From: Bacteroidaceae bacterium
GTDB lineage: Bacteria; Bacteroidota; Bacteroidia; Bacteroidales; Bacteroidaceae
Direction of reading: 5' to 3'
Length of the DNA stretch: 64,000 nucleotides
Assembly (NCBI GenBank): GCA_017464815.1
Contig: JAFTYI010000008.1
Span: forward strand, 1-64,000
Part shown: piece after piece, positions 24,193 through 32,693 of the stretch
Numbering within the stretch: the first letter of the stretch is position 1
How the letters are laid out: the number at the start of each line of letters is the position of its first letter
The notes under the pieces: model-generated
What the model was told of the DNA's origin: nothing
What the model saw: only the letters and a program-made list of their open reading frames with translations
Databases searched by the model: none
Position numbers and translations under genes: made by a program

Positions 24193-24366
24193 AGTGCCGC
24201 ACTGCACAACTGCATAGTGCCGCACTACACTTCAGTGCAATGCGGCACTGCACCCCAACTGATTAACAGAAGGACGACGGAGAAACAGGTAAAGGTCGGT
24301 GGAGAAACAAGTGAAGGCGCTCGGGCAAATCGGTAAAGGTGCTCGGACAAACAAATAAGCCGACGG
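24193..24366. repeat. 23-bp array followed by a 22-bp array
   Basis: AGTGCCGCACT-type units start at 24193, 24216 and 24239 (23-bp steps). Units opening GGAGAAACA or similar start at 24279, 24301, 24323 and 24345 (22-bp steps). Two unrelated unit sequences with almost the same length stand side by side. The rest of the 24045-24774 gap holds no gene that I can support. Confidence 0.85.
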
Positions 24367-24552
24367 AGGATGAGGCAAACGCCCAAATGCCACCTTGCAT
24401 GAGAGAAAAAGAAGAGCAAGAATCTGCTTTTATTCATCGCAAAATCACTCTAACATAAAAAATCCGATGATTTATTTGCTCAACCGCGGCAAGAAGGTGG
24501 AAAGCTCTAAGCTGATTATCAGATAAGCGCACAAACATTCATCTTATTATAC

Positions 24553-24602
24553 GGAAATCCCCACAAGCATCACCCCGCCCCATCGGGATGGCTTGCGGGG
24601 AT
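24553..24602. repeat. Imperfect GC-rich hairpin
   Basis: AATCCCCACAAGCATCACCCCG pairs with the downstream GGGATGGCTTGCGGGGATT with a few mismatches. It lies upstream of the nitroreductase promoter, far from any gene end, and has no clear function. Confidence 0.4.
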
Positions 24603-24653
24603 TATCTGTTGGGACAATCAACAACAACCACAGAATAAAATCCATCAACAGTC

Positions 24654-24684
24654 TTGGGCGTGTCGAAGAAAAAACGTACTTTTG
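24654..24684 (+). promoter_or_regulatory. Promoter of the nitroreductase gene
   Basis: TTG at 24654-24656 is followed after 20 bp by TACTTTTG at 24677-24684. The leader is about 85 nt. Confidence 0.8.
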
Positions 24685-24774
24685 CAGACGGGCAATCAAA
24701 AAGAGGCAAACAAACCTTTTTCCGCCCGAGGCAAAAAGGCAAGAAACCAAGCTATAACATAATAAGAATAGAAG

Positions 24775-25524
24775 ATGGAAACAATCAAGAACCGACGGAG
24801 CATCCGTAAATATAAGAAGGAAGAGATACCAACCACCCTGTTGAACGAGTTGCTGGAAACGGCAGCACGGGCACAGACAATGGGAAACCTGCAACTGTAC
24901 AGTGTAGTGGTGACACGCGATGCGGCAATGAAAGAACGCCTCGCACCCGCACACTTCAACCAACCAATGGTAAAGGGGGCACCGGTGGTGCTGACCTTCT
25001 GTGCCGACTTCAACCGCACGACCCAATGGTGTCTCAACCGCAAAGCCAATCCGGGATACAACAATTTCCTCTCGTTCATGAATGCAGCAAGCGACGCACT
25101 CCTCCTTTGCCAAAACTTCTGCAATCTGGCCGAGGAGAAGGGGCTGGGCCTCTGTTACCTGGGAACCACCATTTACAACGCCGGCTCCATTATTGACGCG
25201 TTGGAACTGCCCAAACTGGTGGTGCCCGTGGCCACCATCACCGTAGGTTGGCCCGACGAATGTCCGCCACAAACCGACCGGTTGCCCTTGGCATCGTTCG
25301 TCCACGAAGAGACCTACCACGACTATACCCCTGCCGACATCGACCTTCACTACTGTCCCAAGGAGGCACTGCCCGAGAACCAGCACTTCGTGGAGATAAA
25401 CAAGAAAGAGACGCTGGCACAGATATTCACCGACATCCGCTATACCCGAGAAGCCAATGTAGCCATGTCAGCCTCACTCATTGAAGTGCTGAAGAAACAA
25501 GGTTTCATGGACAATGATGCATAA
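24775..25524 (+). CDS. Nitroreductase-family flavoprotein (NfsA/FRP-like)
   Basis: This 249-aa cytoplasmic FMN enzyme is of the nitroreductase fold. RRSIRKYKKEEIP at residues 7-19 is the FMN phosphate-binding N-terminus. QTMGNLQLYSVVV and the stretch LGLCYLGT follow, the latter typical of the flavin site. VPVATITVGWPDE is the conserved block before the C-terminal extension (residues 165-249) that wraps around the partner subunit in NfsA-type members. It should use NAD(P)H to reduce quinones, flavins or nitro compounds. The natural substrate is unknown. It stands alone with its own promoter and terminator. Confidence 0.88.
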   Translation: METIKNRRSIRKYKKEEIPTTLLNELLETAARAQTMGNLQLYSVVVTRDAAMKERLAPAHFNQPMVKGAPVVLTFCADFNRTTQWCLNRKANPGYNNFLSFMNAASDALLLCQNFCNLAEEKGLGLCYLGTTIYNAGSIIDALELPKLVVPVATITVGWPDECPPQTDRLPLASFVHEETYHDYTPADIDLHYCPKEALPENQHFVEINKKETLAQIFTDIRYTREANVAMSASLIEVLKKQGFMDNDA

Positions 25525-25572
25525 CTGCCCGGAAAGAGGCAGATACAAGCATCCGCCCAAATAACAAAAAAC

Positions 25573-25612
25573 ATAGGAGAGTGCCCCGCAGGGTCACCCT
25601 CCTATTTGTTTA
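25573..25612 (+). terminator. Terminator of the nitroreductase gene
   Basis: ATAGGAGaGTGcCCC pairs with GGGtCACcCTCCTAT (two small bulges), followed by TTTGTTT. Confidence 0.8.
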
Positions 25613-25674
25613 TAACCTTTTTCAGCAGATAAAAGCTTCCGGGAAGCTATACCACCGAAAAACAATCTATGCCA

Positions 25675-25830
25675 TTACAGGATGTCGAGATTCGGATCCC
25701 ATTCCTCTTCGCTAAGGACTTGTCCTTCCCACATAAAAGTACCAGAACTGGCAAAACCTTTCTCAACAGCGACTTCCACCGTCTCCACACGGGGAGCCTC
25801 GTAAACTTCAACAAAATTCTTTTTATTCAT
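25675..25830 (-). CDS. 51-aa conserved-type small protein behind the giant surface protein
   Basis: The frame encodes 51 residues starting MNKKNFVEVYEAPRVETVEV, then VEKGFASSGTFMWEGQ and an acidic tail ending NLDIL. It begins 52 nt after the stop of the 1908-aa protein on the same strand, so it is probably co-transcribed. Short peptides of the form K-x-Y-x-(A/x)P-x-VE-V with a GFA-S turn are, from memory, frequent in Bacteroidales beside surface proteins, but no function is known to me. It has no signal peptide. It could be a leader-type precursor peptide: an N-terminal recognition part, a Gly-Phe-Ala-Ser-Ser junction and a short core would fit that shape. Confidence 0.6.
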   Translation of the reverse strand: MNKKNFVEVYEAPRVETVEVAVEKGFASSGTFMWEGQVLSEEEWDPNLDIL

Positions 25831-25882
25831 AGTTATTTCCTTATTTATCGATTTATGTTTATTATTACTTTTTTCTCTCAGC

Positions 25883-28800
25883 TTATCGTTTCAACACTTT
25901 CTTTCCACCCACGATGTAGATTTGTCCGCTCTTCATCTCCTCTACTTGCTTACCGTCGATGGTGTAGATAGGACCGTCGGCAGTGAGTTCCACTCTCACC
26001 TTATCAATGGCGGTTGTGCCATCGGGGAACACGATGTCAAAGCCACGTGTAGACTCATTTGCTTCCAACCAACACTTACCAGCGGGGATGGTTGCTGCCT
26101 TTTCTTCAGTTACGATGTAGAACTTCGGTCCTTCTGACTTATTCTGCAACACATATCCCTCGGTAACCTTCTGTTCTCTGATGGCTCCAAAGAGGATATC
26201 ATCGTTTGTCACCTTAGCTGCATAGCCATCCATCACGATGATACCGCTCAACAATCCAGTGAATCCATTCTCAGCATACAGCAGACAGGGAGTATAAGCA
26301 GGCAATGTACCTTCAACCTCTTCCAACATCAATTTTCCGTCTACCAATGCACCGCATACGTATGCCTTCAATCCTTCGGGCAACTCTGCATCGAACTTAA
26401 GCACACAGGTTGAAATCTTGTTCGCTGAAGAAATCTTAATCATTGCTGCAATTTCAGTGTCTTCTCTTATCAAGGCAAATTCATCGCATATGATATCGTC
26501 ATCCGTATAGATAGAACCACCACCCTGACAATCGAGATAAGTACCAGTCACAGTGTTGCAAATCTGGATACCTCCCATTGTTGTAGCCGAAGGCTCTATT
26601 TCGAATTCACCCTTCTTCGTTGCATCAGTAGTAGCTTGGATTTGCATATTCTTCCATCCTGCTGCGCTACCATTCAGTGAACCGTATGTCAGGTAAACAG
26701 TCATGCCATTCATCTCGAAGCTGATATTGTACTTGTTTCCTTCAACTTGTGTAAAGGTAAACAATTTAGGAGCGTCAGCCGAAGGTGCAACGGATGTCAA
26801 TCCATATCCTGTAGGATTGTTGTTTTCAACCACCACCTTAGTAGCCACAATGGGGTAGCCTTCATAAGGATGTCCGGCAGTTGCCACAGTCACGTAGAAT
26901 GCATATCCCTCAGCGGGAGCATTCAATGTGATGCTCTTGATAGCAGCTGTAAGCTCAGCTGTAACAGAGGTCACACCTTCGCCATCAGCCTCAGCAGCAT
27001 CATACACGCCCTGTGCATCCGCCACAAGAGTTTCTATGGCTTCCGTCTTTGCTTCAGTAGGCTTCTGGAATGGCATACGTCCCCAGTTGGCATTGGCTTT
27101 CTTGATGGCTCTATCCAGTGCAGCGTACTCTTTAATGGACACATCAGCAGCATTGAGAGCCTCGGTCAAGTTCTTAGCTGCATCAGCAAAGCCTGCGTAG
27201 CTGTTGGTCACGTCCTTGGCAGTAACGGCTTCCTGCACCTTTTCGAGCACAGTCTCCCAACGGCTATTGGCCATGTGGTTGAGAGCACCGTTCTCACCAT
27301 CGTTGTAGTCACTCTCAAAGCGTTCAAGGGCATCAACCAACGGTTTCTTAGCATCGTTGTAAGCTTTCACCCATGCGTTGGCATCTGCGACGGCATTTTC
27401 AAGCGCTGTAATCTTACTATACAATTCACCACCTGTTGTTGGTTCTGCTATATTGAGTGCATCAGTAAGAGCCTTTCTCTCTGCGTCACCCATAATTGTC
27501 TCAGCCACCAATGAATCGGCTTCAGCAGTAATTTCAGCCAAGCCTTCTTGGTTTGCGACAAAATAGAGTGCTTCGTCCATTTGCACCGTTGCATCACAGA
27601 AACTCATCCACTGATGATTAGTTGTCGCTGCGGCATTTACTGCAACTTGCACTGTTGTTTCACCGTCCAATTCAAACATCACATAACGCCATTGCCATCC
27701 ACGACCGTTGTTATCGTTGGCGAAACCCGCCTTGTCGTTGGCGTCGAAACTGGCAACACCTTCTTTGTTTACACCTAGACCTGTATCACCTTCTGGGAAA
27801 TCATTTACAGAGCCGATTTCAATCGGATTCTCAGCGTCATTCATGTCGGTCACCACCAGACTCATGGTAGTTCCCGCACCAGCAGCACGGCGACCTGCTA
27901 CCTTAAATACATATTTACCGGCAGGCAATGTCTTTTCATACTTGTATGATATTTCCCAAGCACTTGAAGACCATGCAGCAGTTGACTGTTCCAAATAGCT
28001 TGATGTTGAAGTTCCATCGTAATGCTGGCTTGTCATTCCCCCAACCGGGCCTTCTGAAATCCATCCGTCAGCTTCCAGGGGAACTGCAAACGTGAAGTTT
28101 CCAGTTACGTACTCATAGGTTGCAACTTCTAAGTTTTGGAACACCGTTACAACATCTTCTTCAATAGCTCCTTCGTCGTATTTCGTCTGATAATCGGCAG
28201 CAATGGATTCATCGATGGCGTCGGCTTTGGCAATGTATGATGCAATCTCCTTGTATTCAGCGGCAGAAGCCTCTGCTACAATGATAGCGCCACACAAGGC
28301 ATCAATATAGTCCTCCAAGACGTCACTAGTTGCACCCTCAACCAGGGTGATGAGTTCTTTCAGCTCTCCCTTCTTTTCTGTATCCATCGGTTTCTCAGCC
28401 AATATCTTAGCGACCGAAATCAGAGTGTTGTTGTCCATCCAAAGGCCGATATTGGAGAGGCTGGCCCAACCCCAACCAGAAGTCTTGCTAGTAGCAGTCA
28501 GGGTCACTTCGGTTGTTTCAGTCAACGTAAACTTGACGAAATCCCATTCCCAACCACGGCCTTTGTTCTCGTTGGCATAAGTAACATCAACATCATTTGC
28601 ATCTTTATCTGCGAAGATAGCATTTCCTCCAGTGTCAATACCACGACCCGTATTATCCTTGGCATTGAACACTACAGGGGCAACACCTTCAAGATTGACA
28701 GACAACGTTAACTTTGCACTAGCTGAAGAGCGTCCTGCACCTCTGAAAACGTATGTACCTGCACTCAATTCGATGGTTTTTGAGAGAGAGTGTGTGGTGT

Positions 28801-31609
28801 TAGTACCATTGGCATCATAGTATGTACCTGTAGTGCCGTCCCAATGCTCACCGCTTCCTAACCACATGGCATTGCCTTCTGAGCCCCATCCGGTCAATGC
28901 AATTTCATTCTTGAAATTCGTTGCCACATAGTTGGCAGTCCATACGTTCAAGGCCTGACGTACCGGTTCTGCATCAGTGAAACTTCCTTCGTTGTATTGG
29001 GTTTCAAGAGCAAGCACATCGGCATCGTCTTCATCAAACAGTTTGGCTTTAGCAATATAGGTATTGATGAGTTCATATTGTGCAATCGAAGCCTTGACAG
29101 CAGCGATGGCAGCATCCAACTGATTGTTAGCGTTATTCAGTTCTGTAGGAGTTATTTTCTCACCATTCGCCTTATTAAGTTTGCTCTTTGCATCAGCAAT
29201 AGCATCTTCCAATGCTGTTTTCTTATATGCATTCATTGGCTTATCCTCATCAACCAAAGCTTGAGCTGCATCTACGTATTCGCCAAGTATCACCACATTG
29301 GCTTCAAACGTAGCATCGTCCATCCAAAGGCTGTTGTTGGCGAAGCTGGCCCAACCCCAACCTGAAGTCTTGCAAGTAGCAGTCAAGGTAACTTCAGTAG
29401 CTTCAGTCAAAGTAAACTTGATGAACTCCCATTCCCAACCTTGACCTGCATTCTGGTCACCTCTCTTAGCATAAGTAGCGGTTTCTGAGAAGGTGGCATT
29501 ACCTTCTGTGTCAATACCAAAGCCTGTATTTCCCTTAGCATTGAATGTCACAGGGGCGAAACCTTCAAGGTTGATAGACAACGTCAGTTTCGTGTTAGCG
29601 TTAGAACGTCCTGCACCTCTGAACACATATGTACCCGCACCCAATTTTACGGTCTTTGAGAGAGTATGTGTGGTATTAGTACCATTAGCATCATAGTACG
29701 TAGTGCAACCATCACCCGTAGTACCGTCCCAATGTTCAGTACTGTCTGACCACATGGCATTACTTTCAGCTCCCCATTCGTCAAGTATAATCTCATTCTT
29801 GAAATTGGCGGCTACATAATTGGCGGTAGCCACATTCAATGTCTGGCGAATTGTCTCTACTTCAACATCGCCATTAATTGTTCTATTATCGTATTTATCT
29901 TGATAATCATAAGCACTTGCTATTGATTCGTCGATGGCATTAGCCTTAGCAATGTATGAAGCCACTTTCTCATATTCTGCAACAGAAGCCTCAGCATCGG
30001 CAATAGCCTTGTTCAATGCAGCAATCATGTCATCCAACTCAATAGGGTTGGTAGCTGTTACATCAGTCGCAGCGATGACTGCGTCCAACGCCTGCTTTAT
30101 AGTAGCATTCATCGGCTTGACTGTTAAAGCGTTTGCTTCTTCAAGCAAGGCTGTAATGACACGCTGAATACTTGTGACATCGTATGTGCGAGAGAGTTTG
30201 AAGTTATCAACAGAGAACCATGTGTTATTAATATCTCCTTTAAGGCCAAGTGTCATAGAGGCACCATTATTTACAAAGAAACTAGGCACCGACACCAATC
30301 CCCAAGGATTACCTGTATCTCCACCTCCAATAACGACTTCTTTAGATTCAACATCGTTACTTGTTGCATACACATAGCACATGTTTGTACCACTCGTTCT
30401 GGCCATTGCAGTAAGAGTATACATTCCACTCGGCAAGTTACTGATAGTCTGATTAGCATACACAGCTGTAGCACCCCAATGCCACTTATCTAAAGCAAAA
30501 ACATCAGGAGCACCATCATATTCCACATTACTTGCAAGATCTGCATTGGTTGTCCAACCATCTTTTGATGCAACCTCTGCATTCTTAATCTTGAATGTCA
30601 TATCAAAGCTATTGCCTTCTGTGGGATAAGCAGCAACGACATACGATTGGCGAGCCGTTTCAAGTGTGTTGTATACAGTGGTCAACTCTTCCACTGTGGT
30701 AGCATTATCTTTATTGGTGTTAGCCGAAGATATAGCACCAGTAAATGTTGTACGTGTGCTTGCATCCTTAGCAACCGAATAGGTCTCTTTTGAATAATTA
30801 TCACATATGGTAATAAGATTATTAATAGAAGCAAGCAGTTCAGGACATTCAACAAGTTCGTCATACAGAGCATTTACTTTTGCGGTAGCCTCCAATATTG
30901 CAGCTTTGGTCTGAGTTACATTCGCTGTTTCAGACAACACAGCGTCTAATCTGGCTTGCATGACGGTATTCAAACCTGTCAAACCTTGCAACTTGGTTCT
31001 GGCAGCCAATAGTTCGTTATTAAAGTCGTCCATACTATATTGATACAACTTTACAGGACCTAAAATACACCAAGAGCAGTACGTATCAATGTATCCCTTA
31101 AAACCTATTTCCATTGTGGTCTCGTTCTCAACCGTAAAGTCAAATGCATTAGCAAATGCCCCTTTTGAGAAAGCATTTGCAGCCTTGTAAAGATCGTTAC
31201 TTCCTGTATACGAGTCCAAATCTCCAGGAGAAAATGCGGCCACATACTGTTGTTGTTCACCAGCATGGATGTAAGCCTTTGTATTAGTGCCATTTCCATT
31301 ACCTTCGCGATAAAATGCATTGACTGAAAGACGATATTCACCAGCAGGTAAAGTTACCGTTTGTTTAAAATGAAAATCCTTAGTGCTTCCAATAGCTGCA
31401 CCAGCATTTGCACTCCATGTATGATAGAATTCGATTACATTTGCATCACCATCAGTTTTCCAATCCGTGTAGTCACTACGAATCCATCCATCCAATGATG
31501 ACAAATCCGCATTTGTCAGATATGTACTTGTCACATCTGTCTGTGCCGAAAGCGTCCCCACTCCCAACACCGCAAAAAGCATTGCGAAAAGTTTTCTTAA
31601 ATTTTTCAT
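25883..31609 (-). CDS. 1908-aa secreted modular repeat protein
   Basis: The protein has a signal peptide (MKNLRKLFAML to LSAQ, residues 1-23). About five beta-rich modules of roughly 150 residues follow, separated by short helical FIVAR-like repeats (patterns such as LNVATANYVAANFKNE and ALNKAIADAEASVAEY). Two modules, at about 29290-29830 and 28430-28940, are near-copies sharing NAMW, EHWDGTTG, GTYVFRGAGRS and TSGWGWAS. The beta modules look like carbohydrate-binding or glycan-binding domains. The last 35 residues (GPIYTIDGKQV, IYIVGGKKVLKR) form the short C-terminal tail often seen on secreted Bacteroidales proteins. Base composition is lower in GC than flanking genes, suggesting transfer or fast evolution. 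It is probably a surface adhesin or glycan-binding protein. The exact ligand is unknown. Confidence 0.75.
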   Translation of the reverse strand: MKNLRKLFAMLFAVLGVGTLSAQTDVTSTYLTNADLSSLDGWIRSDYTDWKTDGDANVIEFYHTWSANAGAAIGSTKDFHFKQTVTLPAGEYRLSVNAFYREGNGNGTNTKAYIHAGEQQQYVAAFSPGDLDSYTGSNDLYKAANAFSKGAFANAFDFTVENETTMEIGFKGYIDTYCSWCILGPVKLYQYSMDDFNNELLAARTKLQGLTGLNTVMQARLDAVLSETANVTQTKAAILEATAKVNALYDELVECPELLASINNLITICDNYSKETYSVAKDASTRTTFTGAISSANTNKDNATTVEELTTVYNTLETARQSYVVAAYPTEGNSFDMTFKIKNAEVASKDGWTTNADLASNVEYDGAPDVFALDKWHWGATAVYANQTISNLPSGMYTLTAMARTSGTNMCYVYATSNDVESKEVVIGGGDTGNPWGLVSVPSFFVNNGASMTLGLKGDINNTWFSVDNFKLSRTYDVTSIQRVITALLEEANALTVKPMNATIKQALDAVIAATDVTATNPIELDDMIAALNKAIADAEASVAEYEKVASYIAKANAIDESIASAYDYQDKYDNRTINGDVEVETIRQTLNVATANYVAANFKNEIILDEWGAESNAMWSDSTEHWDGTTGDGCTTYYDANGTNTTHTLSKTVKLGAGTYVFRGAGRSNANTKLTLSINLEGFAPVTFNAKGNTGFGIDTEGNATFSETATYAKRGDQNAGQGWEWEFIKFTLTEATEVTLTATCKTSGWGWASFANNSLWMDDATFEANVVILGEYVDAAQALVDEDKPMNAYKKTALEDAIADAKSKLNKANGEKITPTELNNANNQLDAAIAAVKASIAQYELINTYIAKAKLFDEDDADVLALETQYNEGSFTDAEPVRQALNVWTANYVATNFKNEIALTGWGSEGNAMWLGSGEHWDGTTGTYYDANGTNTTHSLSKTIELSAGTYVFRGAGRSSASAKLTLSVNLEGVAPVVFNAKDNTGRGIDTGGNAIFADKDANDVDVTYANENKGRGWEWDFVKFTLTETTEVTLTATSKTSGWGWASLSNIGLWMDNNTLISVAKILAEKPMDTEKKGELKELITLVEGATSDVLEDYIDALCGAIIVAEASAAEYKEIASYIAKADAIDESIAADYQTKYDEGAIEEDVVTVFQNLEVATYEYVTGNFTFAVPLEADGWISEGPVGGMTSQHYDGTSTSSYLEQSTAAWSSSAWEISYKYEKTLPAGKYVFKVAGRRAAGAGTTMSLVVTDMNDAENPIEIGSVNDFPEGDTGLGVNKEGVASFDANDKAGFANDNNGRGWQWRYVMFELDGETTVQVAVNAAATTNHQWMSFCDATVQMDEALYFVANQEGLAEITAEADSLVAETIMGDAERKALTDALNIAEPTTGGELYSKITALENAVADANAWVKAYNDAKKPLVDALERFESDYNDGENGALNHMANSRWETVLEKVQEAVTAKDVTNSYAGFADAAKNLTEALNAADVSIKEYAALDRAIKKANANWGRMPFQKPTEAKTEAIETLVADAQGVYDAAEADGEGVTSVTAELTAAIKSITLNAPAEGYAFYVTVATAGHPYEGYPIVATKVVVENNNPTGYGLTSVAPSADAPKLFTFTQVEGNKYNISFEMNGMTVYLTYGSLNGSAAGWKNMQIQATTDATKKGEFEIEPSATTMGGIQICNTVTGTYLDCQGGGSIYTDDDIICDEFALIREDTEIAAMIKISSANKISTCVLKFDAELPEGLKAYVCGALVDGKLMLEEVEGTLPAYTPCLLYAENGFTGLLSGIIVMDGYAAKVTNDDILFGAIREQKVTEGYVLQNKSEGPKFYIVTEEKAATIPAGKCWLEANESTRGFDIVFPDGTTAIDKVRVELTADGPIYTIDGKQVEEMKSGQIYIVGGKKVLKR

Positions 31610-31775
31610 GATTATTTAGTTTTTAATAAGTTTTTCATTGTTAAATCATTAAGTCAAACGATGTTTCCCTCATGAGGTTAACGGAAAAGAAGTTGACACG
31701 CAGACCTCCATCCATACATAATCACCTCCCCCCGCTCATGGTTGCAGGGATGGTTAACAAACGTATTTTTCCGTG

Positions 31776-31783
31776 CAAAGATG
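31776..31783 (-). promoter_or_regulatory. Likely -7 element of the 1908-aa protein gene
   Basis: CATCTTTG on the minus strand differs from TAnnTTTG at the first base and would give a leader of about 160 nt. Confidence 0.4.
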
Positions 31784-32110
31784 CAAAAAAAAGTTCATTC
31801 TACCCCCCCCCGTTGTTAAACTTCGTTAAAACGGGGATTTTTTCTTTCCTTTCCAAGGCGGTCCATTTGTCCCTTTTGAGGCACGCCGTTCGTCGGTTTG
31901 TCAACATTCATCAAATCGGGTTGTCAACAAACGGGAATTGGGGGATGGTGCAAGGCTCTTGGGGTTGGGAGAAGGCGGGGGTGAGGATGGGAAGAGAAAT
32001 CCCTGTTCACAGTTTGACATTCAACCACTTACGCACCGATTAAAAATTTCGCCGATTTTCGTCTGAAGAAGAAACGGTGTGCATATACGCGATTCTCAGG
32101 CGGCCGGTTT

Positions 32111-32397
32111 TGCATAAATATGCAGAGTGAAGGTATAAATATGCGTTTTGCCAGCATCTACATTGAGCCACTGAGGTCGCTTCAGTGGCCGACTTTTGGG
32201 GATGCACTCCTAAACAGTGGGCGAAGCGCTCCTAAACGTCCGCTGAAGAACTCCTAAAAATTCGTCGGTGCGCAGGTGCGCATGGGTGGGAGCACTCCTA
32301 AACGTCAGCGGATGTTTAGGAACGGATGGTCAGGAGGGTGCTTATAAACCCGTCACACATGGGTTGCCGGCGCGAGGCGAATCTTGCATATTTATGC
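32111..32397. promoter_or_regulatory. Two palindromes resembling ARG boxes, plus one half site
   Basis: TGCATA-AA-TATGCA lies at 32111-32124 and GCATA-TT-TATGC lies near 32386-32397. A half-like copy ATAAATATGC lies at about 32135. The form resembles ArgR operators, but the flanking genes are not arginine genes. They may be a local regulator's sites or part of the repeat-rich spacer. Confidence 0.3.
32207..32330. repeat. 22-bp repeat array
   Basis: CTCCTAAA cores start at 32207, 32229, 32251 and 32295, giving steps of 22, 22 and 44 bp. The missing unit at 32273 is present but diverged. The last unit forms CCTAAAC..GTTTAGG. The array lies in the 1.1-kb divergent gap 31610-32693, where no gene was found. 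Confidence 0.85.
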
Positions 32398-32516
32398 GGA
32401 AAGCAACTTACTGCAATGGTACACGCTTTGATAAAATAGGGGAAAGGAGAAGATGACGGATTTGTTACCGCATCATGTTCATTCTTTTTCCTTTAGACTA
32501 AAGAACAAAAGAGAGT

Positions 32517-32580
32517 TTTTAGACATAAGGACAAAAGGACATAAGGGATCTCTTTTAATCTTTGGTCCTTATGTCTAAAA
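32517..32580. repeat. Perfect 16-bp inverted repeat
   Basis: TTTTAGACATAAGGAC (32517-32532) and GTCCTTATGTCTAAAA (32565-32580) are exact complements around a 32-nt loop that contains a partial extra copy (GGACATAAGG). Confidence 0.85.
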
Positions 32581-32658
32581 TAACTTTATATTCTTATGTT
32601 CTCCTCCCCTTCTCTGCTAAAAATCTATAAATAAAATACAACCTACCGATATATTGCG

Positions 32659-32666
32659 TACATTTG
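32659..32666 (+). promoter_or_regulatory. -7 element of the A2M-like gene
   Basis: TACATTTG fits TAnnTTTG. The TTG inside it opens the longest reading frame (32664) but lies before the transcript start. Confidence 0.65.
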
Positions 32667-32693
32667 GGGCACAAATCCAATGAGAAACGATTT

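Noticed and set aside
31610..32693. Small genes in the 1.1-kb gap
   Set aside because: Open frames there (for example 31672-32043) overlap palindromes, C-runs and the 22-bp array and show no family pattern or promoter.
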